Source: Branchiostoma lanceolatum (Eukaryota; Chordata; Leptocardii; Amphioxiformes; Branchiostomatidae). Taken from it: DNA of 64,000 bases. The notes under the pieces are model-generated. The model worked only from the letters and a program-made list of their open reading frames with translations, had not been told where the DNA came from and searched no databases. Shown here piece after piece: positions 38,971 to 51,700 of this stretch (positions are counted from its first letter, which is position 1; each line of letters opens with the position of its first letter). The stretch covers positions 41,598,697 to 41,662,696 of the forward strand of contig NC_089722.1 of assembly GCF_035083965.1 (NCBI RefSeq), in the 5' to 3' direction. Made by a program: the position numbers and the translations under genes.

Positions 38971-40574
38971 TGCTCGGGTTTCATGATGACCTTGAAGGGC
39001 CTGCCCAGCACCTACAACAAGGACCTTCAGGAGGACAAGGAGGGGATGTTCGACGCATACGACACCATGATGGGCGTGTTGCTAGTGGCAACGGGCGTGC
39101 TGTCCACCCTGGAGGTCAACAAGGTCGCGACGAAGGCTGCCCTGAGCCTCGACATGCTGGCCACAGACATCGCCTACTATCTGGTCCGCAAGGGGGTGAG
39201 TATTGTTTCTGTAAATCCATTGAATATTGCAGTTGGTGATGTTAGCAGTTGGGAGAAAGGGAGTAGTTCACGGCATTTAATTTTAACGGTGAGAACAAAC
39301 ATTGCTCTCTCAAATGTTAGTTATCAAATGTTTGGGATGATGAAAGTTTAGCGGTTTACTAGTGACAGTTTAAAGTAGCTAAAATTAGGTTACCGTTAAC
39401 AAATCAAGAATTACAGTATAATGTGCAGGCAGGGAAGTTTGGGGTTTAGATGAACAGAACTTGGTGCTGATTCATTGTAGTAGTGTATTTCCTGTCACAC
39501 GCTTACAGGCAGTAAACAGAACTAAAGCACGCTTATGTATTACATGTATTTGGTACATTTTTACATGTACATGTATATTTTGTAGGTATCGTGATGATTA
39601 TATAGGTCGAGTATTGTTATGAAGATCTTACGACAATTTGTTTCCATTTAGATCCCGTTCCGCGAGGCCCACGGCATGTCCGGTGCGGCTGTACACCTGG
39701 CCGAGACCAAGAAGTGCCAGCTGAGTGACCTCACGCTTGAGGACTTACAGACAGTCAGGTATGCTGCAGCGCCTCCTGGCAATCTGGTGGTGTAGTGCAG
39801 GGCCCTTGAGAGTGTAGCATGCCACTCTGGTCATTTTCTGTACTAAAAGTGTTTTTCTTCACTATAGTCTATTTGAATAGAAAATTGAAATGTTGTTTTT
39901 AAAAGCAGGTTATTTGAGGTACCAACAAATGTTTGTCGAGTAAACAAGTGTTGTTGTTTATCTGTTGGTTTATTTGATGTACCAACAATCGTTTTTTCTG
40001 AGTAAACAAGTGTTTATCTCCATCCCAAATTTTGATGCTGGCAGCGAAACAGATATGATAGAATAGAAAGTTGTCTTCATATACGCGTATACTAACCTGT
40101 TAGTTTTACTGTTGAAAGAATGTCTTGTAAACAAGTGTTGTTATTTGTTTGTCTCCAGCCCGAAGTTCGAGGTGGACGTGGAAAAGCTGTGGAACTACGA
40201 GAACAGCGTAGAGCAGTACACGGCAGCGGGCGGGACTAGCGGCGCGTCCGTCATGCACCAGATCCAGACTCTGGATGAGTGGCTTGGGCACATGAGGAAC
40301 AAGTAGGGACGCTTTCGTTTGTTTCTTGTGCATAAATGGTAAACCACCTTCAGGGATAACACACAAGTTTATGGCACCCCCGTCTCTACTGTAGGTCTAA
40401 CTCCAGACAAGGCAGTTAAAAGAGAAGTCTATCTTTAACCTCCTTGCTCCAGAAATTTGCTCATTATACGATTTCAAAAGACTGCATTGATGTCCCTTTA
40501 CCTTACCTTACCTTACTTTCCCAATTAAGGTGTTGACATCTTTTGATTGTTCTTTTCCCTTTTTTGTGTACCAG

Positions 40575-40623
40575 GTCGCACACCATGAAGTCCAGGATGG
40601 AAATGGACATCACTCTGAACTGA
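40575..40623 (+). CDS. ASL: Possible alternative last exon of argininosuccinate lyase
   Basis: The codon AAG before the stop at 40304 contains a potential donor (AA|GTAGGG, cut after 40302). A pyrimidine-rich tract and CAG at 40561-40574 precede 49 nt which, joined in phase, would replace the stop by about 15 residues ending ITLN and a TGA at 40621. Only the splice signals and phase support this. Confidence 0.3.
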
Positions 40624-40639
40624 AGCACATGTGTTTGGT

Positions 40640-40890
40640 GCAGTAATCACTGTGGGCTGATGGGGGGAGCTGCTAACACATACATGTTTGATGTAGTAAT
40701 CACTGTGGGCTGATAGGGGGAGCTGCTAACACATACATGTCTGATGCAGTAATCACTGTGGGCTGATAGGGGAAGCTGCTAACACATGCATGTTTGATGC
40801 AGTAATCACTGGCATGATAGGGGGAGCTTCTCATTCATTCTTGTATGATGTAGTAATTACTGGGTGCTGATAGGGGGAGCTGCTAACATG
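40640..40890. repeat. ~60-bp tandem repeat, about 5 copies, 3' of argininosuccinate lyase
   Basis: Units contain AGTAATCACTGTGGGCTGATAG, GGGGGAGCTGCTAACACAT and ACATGTTTGATG. They probably lie in the 3' untranslated region. Confidence 0.85.
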
Positions 40891-41494
40891 TTGAAAATCG
40901 TGTTTATTGTACTAGAAGGTAGAAAATAGTATGCTTGTGAGCTGCTAGATAAGTAGAAAAATACAAACATCACTGCTTTGTGCAAATTTTAGCTCAGTAG
41001 CCTCAGGTGAACCCTGTGTCATGCTGAATGTCCTCAGTAATATGGCTGTTAAATCATGGCAAAAAATGACTTTTTATAATGTGACTGTGTCTGTACCATG
41101 TGCCTGTGCCAAATGTGAAATTGTGTAACTTCTCTGTTCTATACATCTTTTTCATCTGTGGACACCTCTACTGTCTTACATGGTCTGCCCCTCAGTGCTA
41201 GATGTCCGTGTGCCATTGGTCAGCCAGACTGGACTGTACCATTATGATATACAAACAGGATATGGGACCACTGATATTTGAATCTGGTGTATGTGATATT
41301 GTTACTGTTTCAAATTTGTGACCTATGTGATTGACAGGTCACATTACTACATTCTTACCAATCAGGTATTGTGCATGTCACATGACAATTGAATAATCAA
41401 GTGTGGGATAAGATGAGATGTTATATCTGATTATTGTGCAATGGATTGTTAACCATGGGATGGAAACGAGAGATTTGATATAACTGTGGATTCA

Positions 41495-41515
41495 TTTTTA
41501 AATAAATATCTTTGA
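41495..41515 (+). terminator. ASL: Possible polyadenylation signal of argininosuccinate lyase
   Basis: AATAAATATCTTTGATGTTG follows the coding end by about 1.2 kb, with GT-rich sequence just after it. Assigned by motif only. Confidence 0.4.
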
Positions 41516-42737
41516 TGTTGCTATGGGTAGCTTGATCATCTTTGTGTGGTTCTTTGCACATTTTACATTACACTTTACAGCTGTTAGAATTGTTACCTTT
41601 GGCAAATAGGGTTGTGTTTTCGGTAGCCTTTTTAGCAGTGTTACTGTGTTTGTGGTTTAGCAGCATAACTCCAGAAGCTGTCGATTGATATGAAATTTGA
41701 TATGTGGTTAGGCCTATCGAAGAAATTATTAGATTATGAGCCCCCTGGTGGCTTTCCTTTGAGCTGCAGCAGAACTTCAAGCATTTACATGCAGGTATCA
41801 ATTCATTTTTATTCACCATGTTCAAAAACCCTTAATGTCTTATTTCAAAACAATAAATTTGAAGGACTGATAATAACAATGACATTCTACTTTAGTCTTC
41901 TGCATGCATTTTGAAAATTGAAGCAAATTGTCCTTACCTAAATAAAATGTACACACCAGGTTACCCTAAAAAACTGGAAATTGTCAATATGACATGACAC
42001 TGACCCCCTCCCCCCAGTTCATGACTGAAGTAGAGTTACAATATGCCATTTAAGATTGTGACAGACTGTCACCAAAATGTCGGCTTGGTAAAACAAGTTG
42101 GTCAGCTAGTGATATACAAAGCTTATGAAACTATTAACAGAGTAATATTAAACCTTGAGTAATTAATATGTTGTCTGCAACAAGACTGACTTCAATCATT
42201 CGGTGCCATGCCATACTATGTCAGAAAACTATATTTATTTGCTCTTTTTCTGGTTGTCTTGCAAATTTTCTGGTAATGTTACACTAGATTCTTAAGAGGA
42301 ATGTTAACTTAACAGACGGTGTGAGAGGTGTGTCGATTGCAACCAGATTCTTTAGTGATTATTATACTATAGTAACAATGACTTTACCGCAACTATATTC
42401 TCAATCAATGCTAAAGCCATTTAAAGCGTTTGACGTCTTTAAATTTCTGCAGAAAATATTGGAGATGAATTGTTTTGAATTGCATTGATTCACCATCATA
42501 AAGGATACTGTGGTTTTTAAATCGAATGTTTGAGACATAAGAAAATGATATATTCCAAACAATAGCTCGGACAAGGTATAGCTCAAAGGCAGTGGATTTT
42601 AAGATAATTGATCCACACACTTGTCTAAAGAATGAACACAGATCATGTTTCTGAAACGCTATTTCATGCTTTTTCTCTTAGCGATTTCCAAACATTTTTT
42701 ATCTATTTTTGTTTCCAACAGACGAGACTTGTATTGA
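41516..42737. other. Convergent intergenic region between argininosuccinate lyase and gene B
   Basis: AT-rich. A fragment of the dispersed repeat lies at 41640-41780; otherwise no gene, RNA or clear repeat is seen. Confidence 0.6.
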
Positions 42738-45700
42738 TTAGAAAGCCAGGCGGTAGATAATCTGACCGCACAGTGCAGAGGCCACCATCCAGGTCATGGC
42801 CGGGGCCTGGGGTGCACGATTCCCTTCATAGAACCCTGTAACTAAACAGACAAAATAAACAGTAACTGTTACAGTAAGCATATTACAAACAGGTTCCTTA
42901 AAAAACATGCATTCAAAATTCAACAGTTAACAGACTGCCTTGCTACAAGTTGGATGAACGAACTGTAGAGATCACTAGTCTTGTTTTACGCGAGTTGATT
43001 AGTACATATTTGTCCCATACAGCAAGAGAAAAATATGAAGCCAAGATGGGACAACATCAGATATACGATAGGCCATAATGCCCCCCACCGCATATTTTGT
43101 TTGTTTTAAATATGCTTTTCTATCCTATTTGCCATATTGGTCTATATAGGAAAAGTTAACGCTAGAAAAGAAAACTAAAAAAAAAAGGCTCCAGGGATGA
43201 TTAGATTTTAGAAGAAATAATATAATATTTGCTTTGGCACCTGTTTGATCTTCGAACGATCCTTGACCACTTGTCGGTTCCGCGGTCGGTCCGATGCTCG
43301 GCGCGGTGCTGGCTTCAGTGGACGCGCCGTCCGCGTTGCCGCACCCCTGCTCGTCCTCCCCTGCCGCACAGTCCGGGTACCCGTCACAGATCAGATGACC
43401 GTGCACGCAGTACTCGAGGTCCGGAGAGCTGGGCAGGCCGCAGTAGAACGTCGGGCAATCCTCTGTCCCAGGTTGCCCACCCTCACACCCCTGCTCGTCC
43501 TCTTCCTCCCAACAGTCCGCGTCACCGTCACAGCTGAACGCGTCAGGAACGCACGACGCGTTGCCGTAGACGGACGCGCAGCTGTAGCTGCAGGAGCCCC
43601 ACCTGCGCCCCAGGGTCTCTTCAACTGTAGCAACAGATTTTTATTACTTTCAATATACAGGGTTGAGATCCGATCTATCCGAATAGCCGATTCTGCCGTT
43701 ATAATAGAGACCCCGATCGCTGTTTCTTTCGAGACTACGATCAGCCTGTGTTAGTGTGGTTTCCCATTTATAAATCCTAACTTTCAAGTCAATCCATTGA
43801 TCTTAAGGGACACAAATGAAATTTGGAAATTTTAACCGTCTTTTAAGGGAATATGTTTAACTTTACAGACTCCGATCGGGATCTCTACAGGGCGATTCTG
43901 TCAGAGTGTACTCTCTACCTTGACATTAACAAGTTGCGAGCTGTTGCAATAAGTGACTCGAACTCCTCTAGGCCCCTGAGGACCTGGTCCATTAACTCCT
44001 GGAACGAGGCCGAGGAATTATGCAAGCCACACGGCATTGTACGGAATTTATACAACCCAAAAGGCGTGAAGAAAGTCGTCCTCGCGGTAATAATTTCTTT
44101 TTCTTGACGTAGAACTATTCCCTTCCTTGCGGACTGTCACCCAGCTCTGTGATTCGTCCATCGCGTCCCCACCTACCGCAGTTATGGCCTTCGTTAAATA
44201 ATCACTTCTGTACACCACGTGTCAGGAGACGGCCAGCAGTCTCTCTTCAACCCAGGAACATATCAGACACAAGTGGACGGGAACAGCTCCTTTCCTTCCT
44301 TTCCTAATCTGAGAAACATCCAATCTTGCGGAGCTCCTTTCTAAGCGTGCCTCTCCCTCTACTGGCTCTCCGGACTGACCTACCTCTATCTATTTTTGGA
44401 AATCCTATGGACTAGATCAATGTCCCTATAGGTGACTTCTTCACAATGACATGAAGACACATACAAGTAGCTCCTGCTGCTATGTCCACAGACTCTCTAC
44501 CATGATATTTGTAGTAGACGGTACGTCCGCCAATTTATTAATCATTTGTACTTTTGGGCTGCTGTACTGTATCCTATTACCATATTACAGGCGAAGCTTT
44601 GCATAATTGAAAGGCCTCCATGGAGTGAGCCCTTGGCGCATTGCTACGCAGGGCATGCCACCGGGAGTGGTGCAGGGGGGATATAGATATCTGTTTGGGC
44701 CTTGAGGACTGGCATTTGAAATATGTGGGAGAGGAATGAAAACTAATATGTTGGTTGCTATCTTCATATGATAAATGTAAAATGTGGAAAGGCCTATACT
44801 ACACCATACAGTACGCTACGTCGATGAAGATTAGACATCCAGGTAATAAGATACGCCAAAAAAGCAATTACTCAAACAACTGGATATAATTTTGGAAACG
44901 GTCAGACGTTTCAAGTAGCATCCACTACTTTTCGTCAGTGACTGTGAGCAAGATCAGTTGAACAGCAGGTTTATAACCACGAACTATGAATTGATATGCA
45001 AATAAGGAGAAGACAAATTTTTAGATAGTCCAATAGAAAGCAAATTAGACAACTCAAGACAAGGTTGAAGTAAAAGGGGACAATGGCTCCTATTGTTTTA
45101 ATATAGGAGCTAAAGCTGGTTTGCCCCCAAGGCTATGTCCCAAGTGCCAGACAGTTCCACCCTTAGCCCTCCTTTCCTGTTGAGGGTTGGATTGTATATC
45201 CTCTCATATATTGCTTCCCTTACTCCACGTTCGAACCAGCGGGGTTCGCGGTCAAGGATATCAGTGGATTCGAGATTGAACGAGTGCCCCTGGTTGTGTT
45301 TAAGGTGGTGGAAAATGGCCGAGGAGTAGCGGTTAGCGCAATGTTCTTTGTACCTTTCATTAAGTGATCGGCTGGTCTCTCCGATGTAAGTGTTGTTGCA
45401 GTTGGGTTCTTCACATTTGAGTCTGTAGATGACATCGGCCTTGCTGCCTTTGCGGGGTCGGTCTTTAGGATGTACCAGTCTTTGTCTGAGAGTTGATTGA
45501 GGTTTGAAGTTGGTGGCAATGTTGAAGTTTTGGAAGATCCGTCGGAGTTTTTCGGACACTCCTTGTACATATGGAATAGTGATGTTGGCCTTGTTTCTGT
45601 TGGTCAACGGTGTACACTTAGGCGTTTTCTTGGACTGGTCAGACGGTTTGAGGGCTTTGTTGAAAGTCCATCTTTGGTAGCCACATTTGCCCAGGGCACC

Positions 45701-48700
45701 TCGGAGGTGTCTATGTTCGTCTGTTTTGGCCGTGTCTGAGGTGATGATGTTGTCTGCCCGATGAAAGAGGGTTTTTATAACTGCCAGTTTGTGTTCCAAA
45801 GGGTGGTGAGAATCAAAAGCCAGATACTGATCGGTATGGGTCGGCTTCCTGTATACTTCGAACTGGAGGCGACCATCCTTCTCTATGATGGTTTTGGTGT
45901 CTAGGAAGGGGAGCGTATTATCTTGACTCGACTCCTGTGTGAACTTGATGTTGTCATCTATCTGGTTGATATGTTCAAAGAAATCATCAGCTACTCTCTT
46001 CTTTAGTCTGCACCAAGTGTCATCTACATAACGGAACCAGTTGGCCGGGGGAGTGTCATTGAAAGTACTGAGGGCTTTGTTCTCAAATTTCTCCATGTAC
46101 AGGTTTACCACGATGGGCGAAACTGGTGAACCCATAGCACAGCCGTGCAGTTGTTGGAAGAATTGTCCTTTGTAAGTGAAGTATGTGCACCCCAGGCAGA
46201 GGTCTAGCAGCTTGCATATTTGGTCCACAGATAACTTGGTTCTGTCTGCTAGTGTGTTATCAGCCTCTAAGGCTTCCCTGACTACTGACACCGCTTATTT
46301 GGGGGGGATGCAGGTGAAAAGAGAACACACATCATACGAAGTGATGATATCATCTTCGTCTAACTGGATGTCTTTGATTTTGTTTACGAAATCTGAACTG
46401 TTCTGTACATGGTGTTGAGACTTCCCCACTAAAGGTCCCAAAATCTTCGCTAGAAAACTTGCTACTTCGTAGGTGACTGAGCCTATACCAGAAACTATGG
46501 GCCGTAGAGGGACGTCCTGTTTGTGGATTTTTGGGAGGCCGTAGAAAGCAGGGGGTTGTTCCGATTTGGGTTTGATTTTTAGATAGGTGACATGATCCAG
46601 AGCTTCATCAGTTTCTAATTTCTTGAGGGCTTCGGTGATTTCCCTCTTAAACTTGGTAGTGGGATCTCTTTTCAAAGGCTTGTATGTGTCTTTGTCCCCT
46701 AAGAGGTCCTGTATCTTCCTGTCATACTGCTCCCTGTCTAAGACTACTGTGCATCTGCCTTTGTCAGCAGGAAGAATCACTATGTCTTGATTAGTGGCCA
46801 AATCCTTGAGAGCGGTTTTCTCCTCCCGGGTAATGTTACTAGCAGGGGGTTTAGAGACTTTCAGAGTGGTAGCTACAGTACGCTAAGCCTGTCATGTAAA
46901 CTGTGCAATTGCTACGTCACATTCCCATCACTAATCATGAAGGTTGCGACTTACCTTCAATGGGCATTTCGTCCTCGCCGTCAGCACAGTCCTGATGCCC
47001 GTCCCCCAGGTGAGTTATCGGCAGACAGGTGACGTTGTTACGGCAGGTGAAGAAGCAGTGTTTGGGCACACCTGTCGTGGAGAGTACACAAAACAGGTAA
47101 ACCATGGTAACAAGGCAAAGCCATAGGGATTTACTAATTGACCATCTTTTACATTCTTAGTGTTCGTTCTGCTGCAATATGGCCCCATTTTGCTGGTATG
47201 CTGTCGGCGGGTTGGTTTGTAAAATGGCCGGGAACGATCGGAAGGCAAAAACATTAAATTAGTCACATCTTCTATCCATCTTTAAGTCACCAGTCCAACG
47301 CCTACCTTGCACACACCCTTGTTCGTCTTCCCCATTCAAGCAGTCATTTAGTTCATCGCATATCCACACACTGGAGACGCAGGGGTCACCCGAGACAGTC
47401 AGACATTCCATCGCACACTCTGAAGGAAACACAAAGTGTAGAATGTGAGTTACTCTCATATGTCATTAGAAGTCGACTATCTGGTAGATGATGATTTGGT
47501 GGAAGGGTGAATTAAGCGAATTAGTCATATACGAGCTATATGGCATCATATCAAGTAGGTTATAGTTCAAATATTTCTAGTAGGATATGCCATATGTTCA
47601 AAGCATCATACTGAATACGGGAGAAGACTTAGAGTTAGGGAATTAGAGCAATGAGGGGAAAGCTTTAAAGAAAAACAGAAAGAGCAGCAACACATCCCTT
47701 CTGTTCAAATTGAGGCACACTGGTGTCTTTAAATGTTTCTTTGCAGTGTAAACATGGGAGCCTGGACAGCCAAGGCAAGCCCTTGGAGCTATTTAATATT
47801 GTATCCAGCCCAGGTAGCCCGTGTGTTCTCCTTTCTTCAAAACGGTTGTATGTTTGCTAGTACGGAATTGTCCGGAGAATTCTTACCGTCGCAGCTTGCC
47901 TCGTCCTCCCCAGTTGAACAGTCTTCTGCGCCGTCACAAGCCTGACTGTCGTGGAACACTCTACCATCCCCACACGGGCTGAATTGGCTGTCGATCTCTA
48001 GAAGGCAAAGAAGTAAGAATCCTTTTTCCTACTGGCAGGCAGGCATACATATTTCAGTGGAGTTTTATTTGAAAGTCCATCTGTGTTGGTAGAAGCCATT
48101 CCTAATCAAAGTTAAACTTTAATTTCCAACAGAAAAAAAATGGACCCAAATGTTCGACGGACCAACTCCAGTCTTTTGTGAAAAGTCTCTAAACAACAAC
48201 ACCTGCTGAATACTTTAGTGTTATATGATATGTTATTGCATTGCATCATTGCTGTATTCAGCAGCCATGCACCCCCATCACTACATAAGCCCACTTCTCT
48301 GTACAGAGACTACATAGTGGTTTAAAGTGGATCAACGAACCCAAACATCCGAGATTCGCCAAGTCCATGGTCAATTCCAGCCCGCACTCAGCCTCCAACA
48401 CGTTTTCACAAACAGGTCTGCAGCAGAAACAGTTTGTTAGTCTTTCAATTCATTCAGATCCATTGCTTTTTAAAGCAACACTTAAAAGTGTCACAGCTTA
48501 TCAACCTGCTGATGATTTTATACTGATAATGATAATGATATGTCTTTAATGATAAGATGATAATGATATGTCTTTCGATCAGTTTTAAGTTTTCACTTAA
48601 AGGATGATATCTAAATTCAATTGTCTGCATGCATTTTGTCCTGTCTCATATTTAATATGGCTATTTCAAGTTCACACAGCTATTCCAATGTATAAGCTAC

Positions 48701-51700
48701 GTAAGGAAAGTTGTTTAGTGATTATATTTACATGTCTCCATAGTTAAAGCCCCGCGGCAAACATCCGTCAAAGAGACGACAGAAACTTTCCCTTGGTCGA
48801 CATGTTCCATTACAGAAGACCTTGTCAGATGCACAACCTGAGCCTTATGAGGAATATGAAAGATAAGTGTACCGCTTATAACAAGAGTCTGAAGACCCAA
48901 AATCTCCATGAAATTTGTTTTGATGTATGATATGTTTTTGACAAATACGCCATTGCAGTTCCAGTGACACATACCAGGGGGCCCAAAATCGACCTTGGCC
49001 TTTCTCCTCCCATCACCTACCAACATACCAAATATCATTACAATCCATTTAGACGTTCTTCAGTTGTGCTGACTTTACGCATCCGGTGACACAAACATAC
49101 ACACATGCAAACAAACACGCAAACACACTCAAAATAATATCCCCATCAAAAAGTCTTTTTTCATGGAGATAACTACATTTACATGACAACCTGAGGGTTA
49201 CTTTTTCTGATCTATTTCCGATGGACAGAATGACCCGAGAAGTGAGCAAATGGTTCAGTGAGACACAATCATTTTGGAAGTGATATTGTAAACAGTCTAG
49301 CTACCTGAGTACAGAATGATGTTTCTTTCTGTATATTTTGCTATTTTGTCTTAGTTAATTATTGTAGAACGCCGGGACACCAGTAGCAGCGAATAACATT
49401 TGATTCAAGCAGAATAAACATAAATCAATGAAATACATTAGACTTCTGACCATGTTTGACGAGAATCTCGACCCTCAGTGCGATCTGATTGTGGAAGGTG
49501 AGTGGGTAGAAGCGAGTGTAGAGCGCAAAGGTCGGGTTGTCCAACAGGTTGCGAGAATGGCGGTGGCTGTCGCTATTCCCTCGGAACACCTGAAACAAAA
49601 CAAAATCTTGTAAGTTATATTGCACACCTGGTAGTGAAGATGCCTTGACAAATGTTCCAAACAGTAAATGGAGCTTAGAAGGGGTAAAAACTGGTTTACT
49701 TCGTCGCCAGGTCATAGTCTTCATCACTTCTATATCGTGAATTCTACCCTGTCTTGTCTGTTTTCACAGTGAAGTTGAACTGACCATTTCTTCACCGTCC
49801 CCAGTGCTGTTTGTGTACATTGTCCATTCTTCATCCACAGAGAACGCCAGCTTGTAGGACGTTACCCAGTGGTCTTGGTTGTAACCCCCCTGGGTGATGA
49901 CACCGGCTACTTCGTACACGTTGTCATGCGTAATCTGAAGTGTGAAGGAGAAATACCACATATTCTTTTTCTATATCTCATTGATGAAGAGCCATTATTG
50001 TTAATTTGATGTCACGTGCTCGCATGTTGGCATTTCTGTTAGAAATTATAAATCAAATTAGTCTTTTAAATTCCAATCACTGTGAAAAGTAGGTATAATT
50101 GTGCTGGTAAACAAATTCCTATCAAACCTGAACTCTTGTACTGGACCATTCTCATGTGTGGTGTAGTGGTAGGGTCTACGACGTGATCTCAGTAACATAT
50201 AGCATATACCCTGAAGCCTCTTCTGAATTCTCACGTTATCGATCAGACTAGGTATGGTGACTAGACATTAGGTACCTGTAGCCAAGGGTTCTTGTCCAGG
50301 ACCGGAGCCGGAGACCAGCACGCCCCCAGCTGCTGCCCCTCCCCGTTGTTCAGACGTGCCTGCCACGGGTAGAACTCGGCCCCTCGCGACGAGGCGGTCA
50401 TGTGGAGGTCGGGAATCTTCGGAACCGCGGCAGGGTCGTCGGGATCCAGTCCAACTCCCAGTGTGACGTACTTGTCCAGATTCAACCAGGCGTTTTCGTC
50501 TGAAGAGAACAGTTGACTGTTATTAGAGTGGGTACCTGACAAAGGTACTGATGGTGATTCGCATTATGTTGCAATTGATTATGTTGTATTATGCCATCTA
50601 GAAGCTTGAAATCCTGAATGATATTTAGTAGACATTCTTTTTTGATATCCACTAACTGTCCTGGTATAAATCTTTATTGAGTGTACCACTTGGAAGACTT
50701 GTTACTTATGGATTATTGTGGTATTTACAGTTTTATGCTCACACATTTCACAAGAATTAAGACAATTGCCATGTTATAAAATAAACGGTACATATAAACA
50801 GATACAAATTTCAGAATGGTAACTACATCAGACTAACCATTTGTGACGTAAACCTCCATCACCATGGCAACCCAGCCTTCGTAACTTGTCGGGTACAGGC
50901 GGATGTAGCGTGACGTCACGGGAGCTGGGAGAGGACGGCTCACTTTGCTGTACCGGTCTCGGTTTCCTTCGAAAATCTGTGCAAGAAAACAAGCAGGGTC
51001 AGGTCCAGGCAAGGTACCATAAGTCAGGCACATTAGAATTTGAAGGGAACGTAACAAAGCTCTTTGTGTCGTGTCGAGCCCATCGAGGCCGTGTCGGGTG
51101 CCATGTCCCGGCGTTTGGCCGTGGCCGTGTCGGGGTCGTGTAGAACATCGCGAAACGCCGGCAAGGTCAGCCAAACGCCCTGGGCCGTGTCGGACCATCA
51201 CGGTGAAGCCGTGTCGGGTGCCTTGTGGTGTTGTGCAAGATTTCACGGCATGCGTCGGGCCCTTCACTAAGGTGATGTTGGGTCTTTTACCGAGCATGTA
51301 CGCAGAGCCGCGTCGGAAAGTTGCGCTTTACGAGGACCCGCGTCAGCATGCGCACAGACAAGCGGTTGGGGTCATGCAGGACCCTTACATGGCATGTTCG
51401 CGGAACCGCGTCGGCACAGACAAGCGGTTGGGGCCATGCAGGACCCTTACATGGCATGTACGCGGTACCGCGTCGGCACAGACAAGCGGTTGGGGCCATG
51501 CAGGACCCTTACATGGCATGTACGCGGTACCGCGTCGGCACAGACAAGCGGTTGGGGTCATGCAGGACCCTAACATGGCGTGTACGCGGAACCGCTTCAG
51601 CACAGACAAGCGGTTGGGGCCATGCAGGACCCTAACATGGCGTGTACGCGGTACCGCGTCGGCACAGACAAGCGGTTGTGGTAATGCAGGACCCTTACAT

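Larger units (their letters stand above)
44819..46873 (-). mobile_element. Penelope-like retroelement, 5'-truncated
   Basis: 2,055 bp flanked by the 12-bp duplication TACAGTACGCTA (44807-44818 and 46874-46885); copy A has one copy of this sequence (TACCGTACGCTA). It lies in the last large intron of gene B in the gene's orientation. It encodes reverse transcriptase plus a GIY-YIG-type endonuclease and carries a hammerhead-like motif at its 3' side. The short 5' end of the coding region is missing, and there is one in-frame stop. Confidence 0.92.
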
